The notes below the pieces were generated by a model, which was given only the letters and a program-made list of their open reading frames with translations, was not told the origin of the DNA and ran no database searches. From Chitinophaga ginsengisoli (lineage in GTDB: Bacteria > Bacteroidota > Bacteroidia > Chitinophagales > Chitinophagaceae), in the NCBI RefSeq assembly GCF_003014595.1, contig NZ_PYGK01000009.1, forward strand, positions 124,001 to 188,000: a stretch of DNA of 64,000 nucleotides, written 5' to 3'. Positions 26,018 through 35,921 of this stretch are shown one piece after another. Positions within the stretch are counted from its first letter, which is position 1. Each line of letters starts with the position of its first letter. The translations under genes were made by a program, and so were the position numbers.

Positions 26018-27831
26018 TGGCTGCTCAGAGTGTTACTAATATTTCAGATCCTACGCTCCGGTTCACGGTGACGGCTAATGGCAATGCCGTCCAGGAGAAA
26101 TTCGGAATAGTGTCTATCAATATTTCGCATGAGATCAATAAGATCTCTTATGCGGAGATCGTATTTGTGGAAGGCAGCGGGGATATCGGAGAAAACGGTG
26201 ACGGGGGAATTTTTCCCACCAGTGAAGGTGCAGATCTGGTGCCAGGTAATACTATCTCGATCACGGCGGGTTATGGAGAGGATACAGAGCAATCGGTGTT
26301 CAAAGGTGTAATCGTTAAGCAGGCGGTACGCCTCAGTAGTGCCAAACTCTTCCAGGTAGTGGTGACCTGTAAACATGAAGCGGTGAAGATGACGCTGAAC
26401 CAGAAAGAGGGAGAGTTTTCTGACTCCACCGACAGCGATGTGATACAGAAGATCGTGGGTACGTATGGTCTTTCTGTTACGGTAGACAGCACCAGCGCCC
26501 AACAGGAAGTGTTATTCCAGAAGACGGCTACTGACTGGGATTTTATCCTGGCCAGGGCGGGCTATAATGGTTATATCACAGCATTGGATGGTGATACCAT
26601 AACGATCGGCAAGCCACAGTTCACTGCTGCAGCTGTACTGGCGGTAGGATATGGCGACGGGATGATCTCTTTTGATGCAGAGCTGAATGCGGAAAAGCAG
26701 CCGCCTGGTTTGGAAGCGGCGGCCTGGGACCCGCAAACAATGGCCCTGATCACATCAAGTGCAACAGAACCGAGCCTGAATGAACACGGTAATCTCACTG
26801 CTAAATCATTCTCCGGAAAACTGTCGCAAACGGACCTGAAACTCATCTCCAGCACGCCATTGCCACAGGCAGACCTGAAGTCATGGGCAGACAGCACCCT
26901 GCTGCGCCTACGCATGAATGCTATGAAAGGCACCGTTTCCTTCATTGGTAGCGCGCTTGCAAAAACAGGAAAAGTAATGGAGCTGTCTGGTGTGGGAGAG
27001 CGTTTCAATGGTAATGCCTTCATCATAGCGGTGCGACATACCATGGAAGAAGGAATCTGGACCACTACAGTACGCTTTGGTGCGCCCGATAAGCCTATTT
27101 TTGAAAAGGAGCAGTTCTCCTATGCACCAGCCAACGGTCAGATGCCTGCCATCCAGGGATTACAGCTGGCCAAGGTGGTAAAGATCTCTGAAGATCCGGC
27201 CTCCCAGTACCGTATACAGGTGAAGCCTGCTTCCAATGCCAGCGATCAGAAAGGGATCTGGGCAAGGCTGGCCAGTTATTATGCCACTTCTGGCGCCGGT
27301 TCGGTATTTTGTCCGGAGGTAGGCGATGAAGTAGTGATCGGATTCCTGGAAAGTGATCCGCGTTTCCCTGTTGTACTGGGCTCTTTATTCAGCAAAAGTA
27401 ATGTGCCGCCGCTCACGCAGGCTGACGAGAAGAACAATGTGAAAGCATTGTATACCCGTAGCAAGCTGCAGCTGAACTTTGATGACGACAAAAAGATCAT
27501 CAAGATCACGACACCCGGTAACAATATGATCACGCTGAGCGACGACGGGAAATCCATCGAAATAAAAGACCAGAACAACAACAGCGTTAAACTGGATGAC
27601 AGTGGCATTACGCTGAACAGCCCGAAGGATATCACGCTGAAAGCAACAGGTAATATCAATCTGCAAGCTACCGGAAAGGTATCGATGCAGGCTACGCAGG
27701 ACATGGAGCTGAAAGGTATGAACATCAACCAGACAGCGCAAATGGGCTTTACGGCCAAGGGCACGGCTACGGCGGAAGTATCTGCTTCCGGCCAGACGGT
27801 GATCAAGGGAGCTATGGTCATGATCAACTAA
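26017..27831 (+). CDS. eCIS VgrG-like central spike (Pvc8-like)
   Basis: This 604-residue protein combines a gp27-like hub domain (about 1-360), an OB-fold gp5-like domain (about 375-470; QIPAIQGLQLAKVVKI-type entry, GIWARLASYYATSGAGSVFCPEVGDEVVIGFLESDPRFPVVLGSLF, quoted in part) and a C-terminal beta-helical needle of short repeats (about 490-600; MITLSDDGKSIEIKDQ, NSVKLDDSGITLNS, DITLKATGNINLQATG). It trimerises as the membrane-piercing spike and receives the PAAR tip encoded next. No extra effector domain is fused at the C-terminus. Confidence 0.94.
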   Translation: MAAQSVTNISDPTLRFTVTANGNAVQEKFGIVSINISHEINKISYAEIVFVEGSGDIGENGDGGIFPTSEGADLVPGNTISITAGYGEDTEQSVFKGVIVKQAVRLSSAKLFQVVVTCKHEAVKMTLNQKEGEFSDSTDSDVIQKIVGTYGLSVTVDSTSAQQEVLFQKTATDWDFILARAGYNGYITALDGDTITIGKPQFTAAAVLAVGYGDGMISFDAELNAEKQPPGLEAAAWDPQTMALITSSATEPSLNEHGNLTAKSFSGKLSQTDLKLISSTPLPQADLKSWADSTLLRLRMNAMKGTVSFIGSALAKTGKVMELSGVGERFNGNAFIIAVRHTMEEGIWTTTVRFGAPDKPIFEKEQFSYAPANGQMPAIQGLQLAKVVKISEDPASQYRIQVKPASNASDQKGIWARLASYYATSGAGSVFCPEVGDEVVIGFLESDPRFPVVLGSLFSKSNVPPLTQADEKNNVKALYTRSKLQLNFDDDKKIIKITTPGNNMITLSDDGKSIEIKDQNNNSVKLDDSGITLNSPKDITLKATGNINLQATGKVSMQATQDMELKGMNINQTAQMGFTAKGTATAEVSASGQTVIKGAMVMIN

Positions 27832-27843
27832 AACAATAATGAA

Positions 27844-28146
27844 ATGGGAGCACCCGCAGCAAGATTAACAGATATGCATACCTGTCCCATGCAGACGCCG
27901 GGACTACCACCTATACCACATGTAGGCGGGCCTGTTATAGGCCCCGGTGTACCGACAGTACTGATCGGCAAGATGCCGGCAGCGGTGCTGGGCGATATGT
28001 GTGTATGTGTAGGTCCGCCGGATTCAATCATTAAAGGCTCTGCTACCGTGATGATAGGCGGCAAGCCTGCAGCCCGTATGGGCGATAGCACGGCCCATGG
28101 CGGCAGCATTGTGCTGGGTTGTCCGACGGTATTAATAGGCGGTTAA
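27844..28146 (+). CDS. PAAR-domain spike tip (Pvc10-like)
   Basis: This 100-residue protein is a PAAR-motif protein (AARLTDMHTCP, PAAVLGDMCVCVGPPDSIIKGS, PAARMGDSTAHGG, CPTVLIGG). Histidine and cysteine residues in these loops fit the zinc site that sharpens the spike. The family caps the VgrG-like needle. No toxin extension is present. The start at ATG 27844 is in frame with the domain; the ATG three codons' worth earlier is out of frame. Confidence 0.95.
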   Translation: MGAPAARLTDMHTCPMQTPGLPPIPHVGGPVIGPGVPTVLIGKMPAAVLGDMCVCVGPPDSIIKGSATVMIGGKPAARMGDSTAHGGSIVLGCPTVLIGG

Positions 28147-28157
28147 AATCAATATAA

Positions 28158-28586
28158 ATGGCAATTAATTCTTTTCTGGGTACCGGATGGTCATTTCCTC
28201 CGGCATTCGACAAAGCAGGCGGCAGCGCGGTGATGAGCCACGCCGTTGCCGATATAGAGGAGAGCATACGCATTATACTGGGTACTGTACCCGGCGAAAG
28301 AATGATGCAACCTACTTTCGGATGCAATCTTCACAGGCTGGTTTTTGAGAAAGTAGACAGTGAAATGATCACAGAGATCAGTGACCTTATTGAGCATGCA
28401 TTACTGGACTTCGAGCCGAGAGTAAACTTCGAGCGCCTCGATTTACTGTTGCGTGACGATGCACATGGTATCCTTCATTTACAAATACACTATTCAATTA
28501 TATCTACCAACACCAGGCATAACATGGTTTACCCCTTCTATTTCCTGGAAGGCACCAATATCGTGTCTCCCAACCTTTTGCCCTAG
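28158..28586 (+). CDS. gp25-like baseplate protein (Pvc9-like)
   Basis: This 142-residue protein belongs to the gp25/GPW family of baseplate wedge proteins. The signature EESIRIILGTVPGERMMQPTFGCNLHRLVFE includes the highly conserved EPR-like ERMMQP segment and GC-L-R-F pattern (quoted in part), followed by an ISDLIEHALLDFEPRVNFE helix. It nucleates sheath assembly at the baseplate in related systems. It lies between the tip and the large baseplate gene. Confidence 0.94.
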   Translation: MAINSFLGTGWSFPPAFDKAGGSAVMSHAVADIEESIRIILGTVPGERMMQPTFGCNLHRLVFEKVDSEMITEISDLIEHALLDFEPRVNFERLDLLLRDDAHGILHLQIHYSIISTNTRHNMVYPFYFLEGTNIVSPNLLP

Positions 28587-28598
28587 CGTGTACGTGCT

Positions 28599-31500
28599 AT
28601 GAATAAATTATTCGATTATATGAGGGATGGCGTCAGTCAGACGGAGCGAAAACTGGAAGCGCTGTTGCCATCCTATGTGAAGATTGATGAACGCAGCAAG
28701 GAAGACCTGTTATTATTTCTGTCGAACCTGTCTTCGCAGTTCAACTATTTTAACTTTCAACATGAGATTGAGGGCGACTGGAAAGATTTTATCCAGGCGG
28801 ATGTCCTCATCATGATCATTGCTATTTCACGCCTGGATTTCACCCCCTGGCAGGAGAAGCAGCAGGAAATTGCGCAGATACTTGATGCTGCGGATAATGA
28901 TACGCAGTTATACCCACCATTAACAGACTTTTTTAACCTCATTTACGGCATTGCCATACAACTGGCCAGTCACTTACAGCAGCTGCAGAAAGCCGACCTG
29001 CAAGGCCTTACATGGATCTATACCGAGCAGCTGCAGGATAGCCTGGAACTGGACGTACTCCATGCGTTACAGTTTGAAAGAGAGGCCGCAGGTCTTTTCC
29101 GGAATGTACGTTACTTCCGTTCGAAAGCTATCACAAAAGAGCTGCAGATACTCTTTCCGCGACTGATCAACAGGCAGAACGAAGAGACGCCGCTCTTCCT
29201 GGGTTACCAGTCGCTCAACGAAATTTATAATAACCTTCGTTCAAAATATTACCAGGTCACTTCTGCTGCACAGGCTTACCTGAGAAGGAGACCCGACGCC
29301 ATGGAGCATCATCCGCATATCGGATTGCTGATGGCGTTCACACAACTCTATAGTCATTTACAGGACAAGATAAACGGCCTTACCGGCCAGCACCTGTCGT
29401 ACTACTACCGGAACGTGCTGGGCTTACAGCAACGCCCTGCGGTGCCCGACAAGGTGCATGTATTCGTAGACACACTGCCGCAAAGCGTGCCTGTTGTAGT
29501 AAGACAGGGCACACCTATGATCGTGGAGCCGGGGAATGGTGCAGCACCTGTTACCTATCGGTTGGCAAGCGACCTGAGTCCGAGCCTGACGAGGCTTCGT
29601 GCATTGCAGTCGGTGTACGTAAACAGTTACAAACAGATCTCGGCGAATAGTCCGCTGCAGTCAGATATTATAGAGCAGCAGGTCTATACGGCGATTCATA
29701 AGGTAACTGCGCCGGCAGATCATTTGCCGGGCGCATTACCTCTTACGCCCTGGCCTTTGCTGGGAGAGGCACAGCAGGAACTGCCCCTTGATCAGCGGAC
29801 GATGCAGGAAACAGATATGGGACTGATCATTGCTTCCCCGCTGTTCTATCTTACTGAGGGCCGCCGTACCGTCGATATTTCACTATACTTTGAGGCTTCC
29901 TCTTTTGAGAAGCTCCGGGCTTATGTCAGGAACTTCGCTGCCGTAACCGGCAAGAAAGAGGAGCTGGTGATGAATGAACTCTTATCATCAGCGCTGATCA
30001 TTTCGTATACCACCGCAGAAGGCTGGTATACACTGGCTAAACACAGCATCCGTGCTGCGCCGCCGGAATGCGGGCCTAACTGCATCGTGATCAGTATGAC
30101 CTACGATGCCAATGCGCCCGCGGCAGCTTTATACAATCCGCTGGTGCACCATGGAGAGTACCAGACCACCCTTCCGCTGGTAAGGTTGCTGCTGAACAAT
30201 AACAGCTTTCATCATCCTTACTCATACCTGCCATTGTTATGGTTGGAAAGGATCGCTATTCGTGCAAACGTGAAAGGCTACCGCTCGGTAAGGTTGTTCA
30301 ATAACGCAGGACCACTGAGTCCTGCGAACCCTTTTCAGCTGTTCGGCGCGCAGCCGGCAGTCGGATCTTTCCTGGATATAAAGGACAGTAATATATTCAA
30401 TACCTATACAAAGGACTTCCGCTTTAAAATAGAATGGCTGGAACTACCGCATATCGACAATGGTTTTAATACCTATTACGACGCCTATGATGCCGGTATG
30501 CTGAACGAGTCATTCAAAGCCGGTATCAGTACTTATGAGGACGGGCAATTCCAGCCGGAAAGGAATAAACAGCAGTTATTGACGCTGTTTGAAACCTACC
30601 GCGATGATGAAGGTCGCCTGCTACTTTCCGACACCGTCACATTGAAAGATATTGATCTTAAAAAGGTCCGTTTCCATAACAAGCCATTACTGGACAAAGA
30701 ACCCTTTGTAACAGATGGCTTTTATACTGATGGCGCCGTACGCCTGGAACTCGCGGCTCCGCAGGAGGCCTTTGGACATAAACTTTACCTGCGTTTATTC
30801 CCGGAGGTGGCCACACACAATGCCGGCAGATGGAATAAGAAGCGGCCTATTCCCAATATTCCTTATACACCACTGGTAAAATCTATCATGGTGGATTATA
30901 CACTGGAGCAGGCGGAGATCATGAAACCGGATAAGGTCAACGATACAGAACAGGCATTACAACTGTTCCATTTGTATCCTTACGGCCACAGGCAGGCATA
31001 TCCTTCCGCCTTTCAGGCGGATTTTACCCTGCTGCCATCCTTTGATGATAAGGCCAGCCTGTACCTTGGGTTCGACCAGATGTCGCCGCAGGAGGATATT
31101 TCTCTCCTGTTTCAGATGGACGAGAAGTTTTACAAGTATTCCACTGTGACGAAGTCGCCGAAGTTACACTGGAGTTATCTCTATAATGACCGCTGGATTC
31201 CGTTCAACAGTGACCAGATACAGACGGATACTACCCAGCAATTTATCGGCAGTGGTATTATCAGCATGCGGACGCCGTCTATGGATTGCTATGGTAATAC
31301 CCGGCTGGATAAACAGCTGCAATGGATAAGGCTTTCTGCCACCGAAGAAATGCAGATAACACCGATGGTGAAGGGCATCTTCGTGAATGCCGGTCTTGCC
31401 GTGCGTGACCAGGCAGATACCGCAGGAGGTACGACACTGGCTCCTTTGTCGATCAAGTCGTTCCAGCAGGAAGTAAGGGGCATTCAGCGTGTATGGCAGT

Positions 31501-32363
31501 TATTCCCTTCTTTCGGTGGCCGACCGGCAGAATCATCCGAAGAATACAACCTGCGTGTCAGTGAACGCTTACGGCATAAAAAACGGCCGACATCCGGTAT
31601 AGACCTTATACAGCTGGTACTGGAAGCATTCCCGGAAGTGCTGATCGTGAAATGTGTAAAGGGCATCACTAACTCAGATGTACAGCTGGTGATAGTGCCT
31701 AAACCACCCGAAGGCGGTATGTATGACAGCGAAGAGCCACTGATGGACATTGCGACCATGTATCGGATCAACCAGTTTGTGACAGCCCTGCTGCCGCCTT
31801 ATGTGAAGATCACCATGCACCATCCTGAATATGAAAGGCTCAAGATCATCTGTGATGTGGGCTTTGTAAAGGGAACCAGTAGTAATGACAGGAATTATTA
31901 CCTGATAAAACTACAGGAGGATATCCGCCACTATATGACACCATGGCTGTACGACAGTCATACCGATGTGAAGATGGGAGGGATACTGTATACAGCCGAC
32001 ATTCTGAATTTTATCAAGAAGCTGCCTTATATCGCCTATGTGACCGGGTTCTCTGTTGTACATTTCTTTGCGGAAAGAGATGCAGAAGGTAATCTTATTC
32101 ATTGTATGCTGGACACTGCGGTGAGCGATACAGACTATGTCAGGGCCTCCACTGCCGAAGCGATATTGATACCGGCCTTACATCATTCTATCAGGGTGCT
32201 GGACGACTGGGAATACCGTGATCCGGAACCAATAGGCATCAGCGATGTGATTACCGGCGAAGAGATGATCATCGGGCAGCATGAAAGAACTGCCTACCGG
32301 GAGGAAGACGACTCCCACTATGCAGAAGGCGAAATTATCTCACTCACCATACAACCCAAATAA
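28599..32363 (+). CDS. Large eCIS baseplate protein (Pvc11-like)
   Basis: This 1254-residue protein is the long baseplate-J/gp6-related subunit of the eCIS. The N-terminal part is helical (VSQTERKLEALLPSYVKIDERS), the middle is beta-rich, and the C-terminal third carries baseplate features (ESSEEYNLRVSERLRHKKRPTSG, FPEVLIVKCVKG, LPPYVKITMHHPEYERLKIICDVGFVKG, quoted in part). Two of these large subunits form the wedges that change shape on target contact. Length matches Pvc11/Afp11-type proteins. Confidence 0.9.
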   Translation: MNKLFDYMRDGVSQTERKLEALLPSYVKIDERSKEDLLLFLSNLSSQFNYFNFQHEIEGDWKDFIQADVLIMIIAISRLDFTPWQEKQQEIAQILDAADNDTQLYPPLTDFFNLIYGIAIQLASHLQQLQKADLQGLTWIYTEQLQDSLELDVLHALQFEREAAGLFRNVRYFRSKAITKELQILFPRLINRQNEETPLFLGYQSLNEIYNNLRSKYYQVTSAAQAYLRRRPDAMEHHPHIGLLMAFTQLYSHLQDKINGLTGQHLSYYYRNVLGLQQRPAVPDKVHVFVDTLPQSVPVVVRQGTPMIVEPGNGAAPVTYRLASDLSPSLTRLRALQSVYVNSYKQISANSPLQSDIIEQQVYTAIHKVTAPADHLPGALPLTPWPLLGEAQQELPLDQRTMQETDMGLIIASPLFYLTEGRRTVDISLYFEASSFEKLRAYVRNFAAVTGKKEELVMNELLSSALIISYTTAEGWYTLAKHSIRAAPPECGPNCIVISMTYDANAPAAALYNPLVHHGEYQTTLPLVRLLLNNNSFHHPYSYLPLLWLERIAIRANVKGYRSVRLFNNAGPLSPANPFQLFGAQPAVGSFLDIKDSNIFNTYTKDFRFKIEWLELPHIDNGFNTYYDAYDAGMLNESFKAGISTYEDGQFQPERNKQQLLTLFETYRDDEGRLLLSDTVTLKDIDLKKVRFHNKPLLDKEPFVTDGFYTDGAVRLELAAPQEAFGHKLYLRLFPEVATHNAGRWNKKRPIPNIPYTPLVKSIMVDYTLEQAEIMKPDKVNDTEQALQLFHLYPYGHRQAYPSAFQADFTLLPSFDDKASLYLGFDQMSPQEDISLLFQMDEKFYKYSTVTKSPKLHWSYLYNDRWIPFNSDQIQTDTTQQFIGSGIISMRTPSMDCYGNTRLDKQLQWIRLSATEEMQITPMVKGIFVNAGLAVRDQADTAGGTTLAPLSIKSFQQEVRGIQRVWQLFPSFGGRPAESSEEYNLRVSERLRHKKRPTSGIDLIQLVLEAFPEVLIVKCVKGITNSDVQLVIVPKPPEGGMYDSEEPLMDIATMYRINQFVTALLPPYVKITMHHPEYERLKIICDVGFVKGTSSNDRNYYLIKLQEDIRHYMTPWLYDSHTDVKMGGILYTADILNFIKKLPYIAYVTGFSVVHFFAERDAEGNLIHCMLDTAVSDTDYVRASTAEAILIPALHHSIRVLDDWEYRDPEPIGISDVITGEEMIIGQHERTAYREEDDSHYAEGEIISLTIQPK

Positions 32364-32369
32364 CGGACT

Positions 32370-33155
32370 ATGGCTACGAAAAACAACACGAAGATTTACG
32401 GCAGAGAGGAGCTGAAGGAGCATTTCCGGAATGGAAAGCTGCCTACAGAACATCACTTTGCCCATCTGATAGACTCCACCATCAACAAGCAGGAGGACGG
32501 TTTCTCGAAAGACGAGGAGAATGGTATGCTGGTAGCAGCGCTGGGCGCCTCCAAAAGGTTCGTGTCCTTCTACCGTACCAATGATGACCTGGAGCCTTTT
32601 TTCCTGATGGAAAAAGATGAGCGCGAGAATCCGGGTTTCCGTATGGGACCTACGCCTCCGGCTAACCAGGAAGTACCAACAGATGAAAAGAACTTCTATT
32701 TCCACCTGAACGGTAATATGGGGGTGGGCAAAAAATGCAATCCCTGTTATAAAATAGATGTTGCCGGATTCATTGCCATGGAAGGACGTGTGGGTACCTA
32801 CATGATGGGAAAGGTACCGGCAGATGGGAGGTGGCATTCCATCATCAGCGGACTGGATAACTGTCATGCGTATGAGATCATGGCGCGGACCGGTAAGCGT
32901 AATTCGGGCCGTTTTGCTATTATCCATGCCATTGCAGTGGCCGCATTCGGCAACTCCCGTGGTAGCATACGCCGTACCACCGCACATTATGGTTTCTTCT
33001 GGAACCGGCTGCGGTTAAGGTGGAAAGGTAGTGCGCATAACTATGATCTGCAATTGCGTACCAACAGTAATTACGGACAGGATGTAGACATCTATTACCG
33101 CATCATGCGTTTATGGGATGATACTTCATTCATGCCGGAGGAATATTATCACTAA
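32370..33155 (+). CDS. Putative eCIS fibre-like or surface protein
   Basis: This 261-residue protein lies between the two large baseplate genes (7 bp and 10 bp gaps). Its N-terminus, KIYGREELKEHFRNGKLP followed by EHHFAHLIDSTINKQEDG, resembles the opening segment of many Bacteroidota tail-fibre-like proteins. The middle has a GNMGVGKKC/YKIDVAGFIAMEGRVG element of the kind seen just before fibre tips, and the C-terminal half is a compact beta domain (YEIMARTGKRNSGRFAIIHAIAVAAFG). I infer a receptor-binding fibre or plate protein, but no named family is certain. It is much shorter than the long tail fibres of insect-targeting systems. Confidence 0.6.
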   Translation: MATKNNTKIYGREELKEHFRNGKLPTEHHFAHLIDSTINKQEDGFSKDEENGMLVAALGASKRFVSFYRTNDDLEPFFLMEKDERENPGFRMGPTPPANQEVPTDEKNFYFHLNGNMGVGKKCNPCYKIDVAGFIAMEGRVGTYMMGKVPADGRWHSIISGLDNCHAYEIMARTGKRNSGRFAIIHAIAVAAFGNSRGSIRRTTAHYGFFWNRLRLRWKGSAHNYDLQLRTNSNYGQDVDIYYRIMRLWDDTSFMPEEYYH

Positions 33156-33164
33156 GTTTCGTTT

Positions 33165-35921
33165 ATGGCAAAGATTCCTTTACAGATCAGCCGGGAGAAG
33201 GATAGGGATACTTCCCTGGAATACGCAAAGTTGCGGGCGGAAGCACTGACGCTTGTACAGGAGCTGTCCGGCCATGTATGGACAGACTATAACCTGCATG
33301 ATCCGGGTGTTACCATGCTGGAGCAGTTGTGTTTTGCGCTGACAGATCTGGCCTATAAAACGGACTTCCCGGTTAACGAGTTGCTGGCCGATAAAAACGG
33401 GCGTATCAGTGCGAATGATAATGCATTCTACAGCAAAGCTGATATACTCAGTTCAGGACCGGTAACAGTAGCAGATTATCGTAAGCTGATACTGGACCAG
33501 CTGGAAGAGGTAGAGAACATCTGGATAGAACCTGTTTTGTCCAAATACACGCCCGGTGCCTCCAAAGGTACTTACCGGGTTTTTATACAACCGAATGATA
33601 AACTGACACGTGAGATTGAGGTGCACCAGTCTGCCGCCGAAAAGATCGTCTCTGACGTCAGGAATTGCCTGATGCGCTACCGGAGTGTGGGTGAAAACTT
33701 TGAAGAGATCTCCGTACTGAAAGCGCAGCATATTTCCATCAAGGCAACGATCATGGTGGATCCCCGCTATCCGGTGAGGGAGACACTGGCGTACATCTGC
33801 AATGCGATCGAGCAGGTGGTACATCCTTTTGTACGCTTCCTTTCAGAAGCGGAGCTGATGGAAGCGGGATATGCCACAGAAGATATTTACCTGGGCCCGC
33901 AACTTACCAGGGGCTTTGTGCCCGATGAAGACCTGCTGGAAAGAAAGCAGCAGATCGATCCTTCGGAGATGGTGAAAGCCGTTTCATCGGTGACTGGTGT
34001 ATTGCAGGTGAAGTACCTGTATGTATCGTCGGACGGTACGAATTTTAGCAGTCGCCCGATAGTAGTACTGCCGGGTTATTATCCCTATGTAGACATTGCT
34101 GACAGCCGCAACGATATTGGTATTTACAGCGATCAGTTTGAACAGCATTCCCGCGATGCGGTATTCTGGAATGTGTACCAGAAGATCAAAGAAGTGAAGA
34201 AGCGCCATTATACAGGCCAGGAGAAAGGGCTGACAGATCATTCACTGGAAGCGCCCTATCGCGATGCTAAACAATACTACTCACTGCAACATTTTTTCCC
34301 TGCCATCTATGGCATAGGGAATGACGAGATATCCCGCCATGAAACGCCGCAGCGCAGGGCGCAGGCCAAACAGCTGAAGGCATATCTCTTATTCTTTGAA
34401 CAGATCCTGGCCAATTACCTGGCGCAATTGGGTAACCTGTCGGCCGTCTTTTCGCCGGATATCAATAAGGTACCATCCAATACCTATTTTACACAACCGC
34501 TGTATGATGTGCCCCATGTGAAACATCTGCTGAAGGCGTTTACCTCGGGTAAACAGAGCTGGGAGGCATTTACAGCGAATGCAGACAATGCGTATGTACG
34601 GTCCCTGCAACAGATGACTGAGCAGGATGACCTATACCAGCAACGAAAGGTCCGCATCTTTGACCACCTGCTGGCCCGCTTCAACATGATCGTGCCAAGG
34701 TACCCGGTAAGCCTGTACGAAATGACCTATCAGCCACCGGATGAAAAGAACAGGATCAATTGTGAGCTGCGCTGGAAGGCCAGCATCCTGCAAAAGCTGC
34801 CGGCCTTGTTGTCAGAGCGTATACAGGCCTTCAACTATATGCAGGATACCGAAGGTCTCTTTTCGGGGTACCATCAGTGGCTATATAAACTGCTGCATAT
34901 TGAACGCAACCTGCAGGAGCCTTTGACGGCGGTCTTCAACCGCGACCATGTGGATATGAAGGTAAGCGGATGGCAGCCGGTGCCACAGGCCAAACATATA
35001 CATGTCAATGGTGAAACCATCTGGTATAGCGATGATATAGCCGACAGTGAAATCGGCACGGAGAAATACTACTTCGGGCATCAGCCCATTTCCCTGCTGA
35101 AACATGGTGTGGACCCTGCCAACTACCGGATCGTGGAAGATCCTTCGAATCATCACTTCCTCGTTTTATATAAAGCGCCCGGCCAGAACACCTGGCATGC
35201 GGTGGCCAAACATCATAGCAAGCAGGCTGCCACGCAGGCGCAGATCCGTATGATCAAACACCTGCAGGAGATCAGCATGGAGTCGGAAGGCTTCTACATT
35301 GTAGAGCATACGTTGTTAAAACCCTTGCTCAAAACAGCTGCTTATGGTTTTCGCTTGTTGGGCCGTGGAGGTAAACTGCTGCTGGAACAGCGTAGCTACC
35401 AGGTATTCGATGACCGGGAGCAAAAGGTGAACCTACTGATAGACACTGACTGGCAGGAACTAACGCCATCGGATATGTACCAGCAGTTACTGTCGTTCTG
35501 TTTTGTGTATACCGGGCAGTCCACCCTTGATGCCGATATGACGGAGATAGCGGTTAGCCTCCGGCAGATTGCCGCCGGTTCCATTGCTGATTACCCCAGG
35601 ATGGAATATTACATCGACTCAGGGAATGGCTATGCGATGCCGGACGAGTTCTACCGGCCGGCCATCTGTATCGTACTGCCTTCCTGGCCTGCCAGGTTCC
35701 AGTATGCGGAGTTCAGGAAGTTCACGGAAGACCTTATCCGTGAGCAGACCCCTGTCTATTATAAGTTGACTTTCCACTGGCTGAGTATTGCCGATATGCG
35801 CCAGTTCGAAAGCATTTACTATCCCTGGTTAAAGGCACTGCCTGACTTTTATACGAAAGGTATTGTTCCTCCTCAGCGTGCAAAGCTGTTTGAATTCCTC
35901 ACGAAAAACAGGCGGCCGTAA
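33165..35921 (+). CDS. Second large eCIS baseplate protein (Pvc12-like)
   Basis: This 918-residue protein shares the motif GHVWTDYNLHDPGVTMLEQL (residues about 38-57), characteristic of the second baseplate wedge protein in Bacteroidota eCIS loci. The middle region contains baseplate-like strands (VEDPSNHHFLVLYKAPGQN), and the C-terminus ends FRKFTEDLIREQTPVYYKL then FHWLSIADMRQFE. It pairs with the Pvc11-like protein. Its stop abuts the next ATG with no gap. Confidence 0.9.
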   Translation: MAKIPLQISREKDRDTSLEYAKLRAEALTLVQELSGHVWTDYNLHDPGVTMLEQLCFALTDLAYKTDFPVNELLADKNGRISANDNAFYSKADILSSGPVTVADYRKLILDQLEEVENIWIEPVLSKYTPGASKGTYRVFIQPNDKLTREIEVHQSAAEKIVSDVRNCLMRYRSVGENFEEISVLKAQHISIKATIMVDPRYPVRETLAYICNAIEQVVHPFVRFLSEAELMEAGYATEDIYLGPQLTRGFVPDEDLLERKQQIDPSEMVKAVSSVTGVLQVKYLYVSSDGTNFSSRPIVVLPGYYPYVDIADSRNDIGIYSDQFEQHSRDAVFWNVYQKIKEVKKRHYTGQEKGLTDHSLEAPYRDAKQYYSLQHFFPAIYGIGNDEISRHETPQRRAQAKQLKAYLLFFEQILANYLAQLGNLSAVFSPDINKVPSNTYFTQPLYDVPHVKHLLKAFTSGKQSWEAFTANADNAYVRSLQQMTEQDDLYQQRKVRIFDHLLARFNMIVPRYPVSLYEMTYQPPDEKNRINCELRWKASILQKLPALLSERIQAFNYMQDTEGLFSGYHQWLYKLLHIERNLQEPLTAVFNRDHVDMKVSGWQPVPQAKHIHVNGETIWYSDDIADSEIGTEKYYFGHQPISLLKHGVDPANYRIVEDPSNHHFLVLYKAPGQNTWHAVAKHHSKQAATQAQIRMIKHLQEISMESEGFYIVEHTLLKPLLKTAAYGFRLLGRGGKLLLEQRSYQVFDDREQKVNLLIDTDWQELTPSDMYQQLLSFCFVYTGQSTLDADMTEIAVSLRQIAAGSIADYPRMEYYIDSGNGYAMPDEFYRPAICIVLPSWPARFQYAEFRKFTEDLIREQTPVYYKLTFHWLSIADMRQFESIYYPWLKALPDFYTKGIVPPQRAKLFEFLTKNRRP

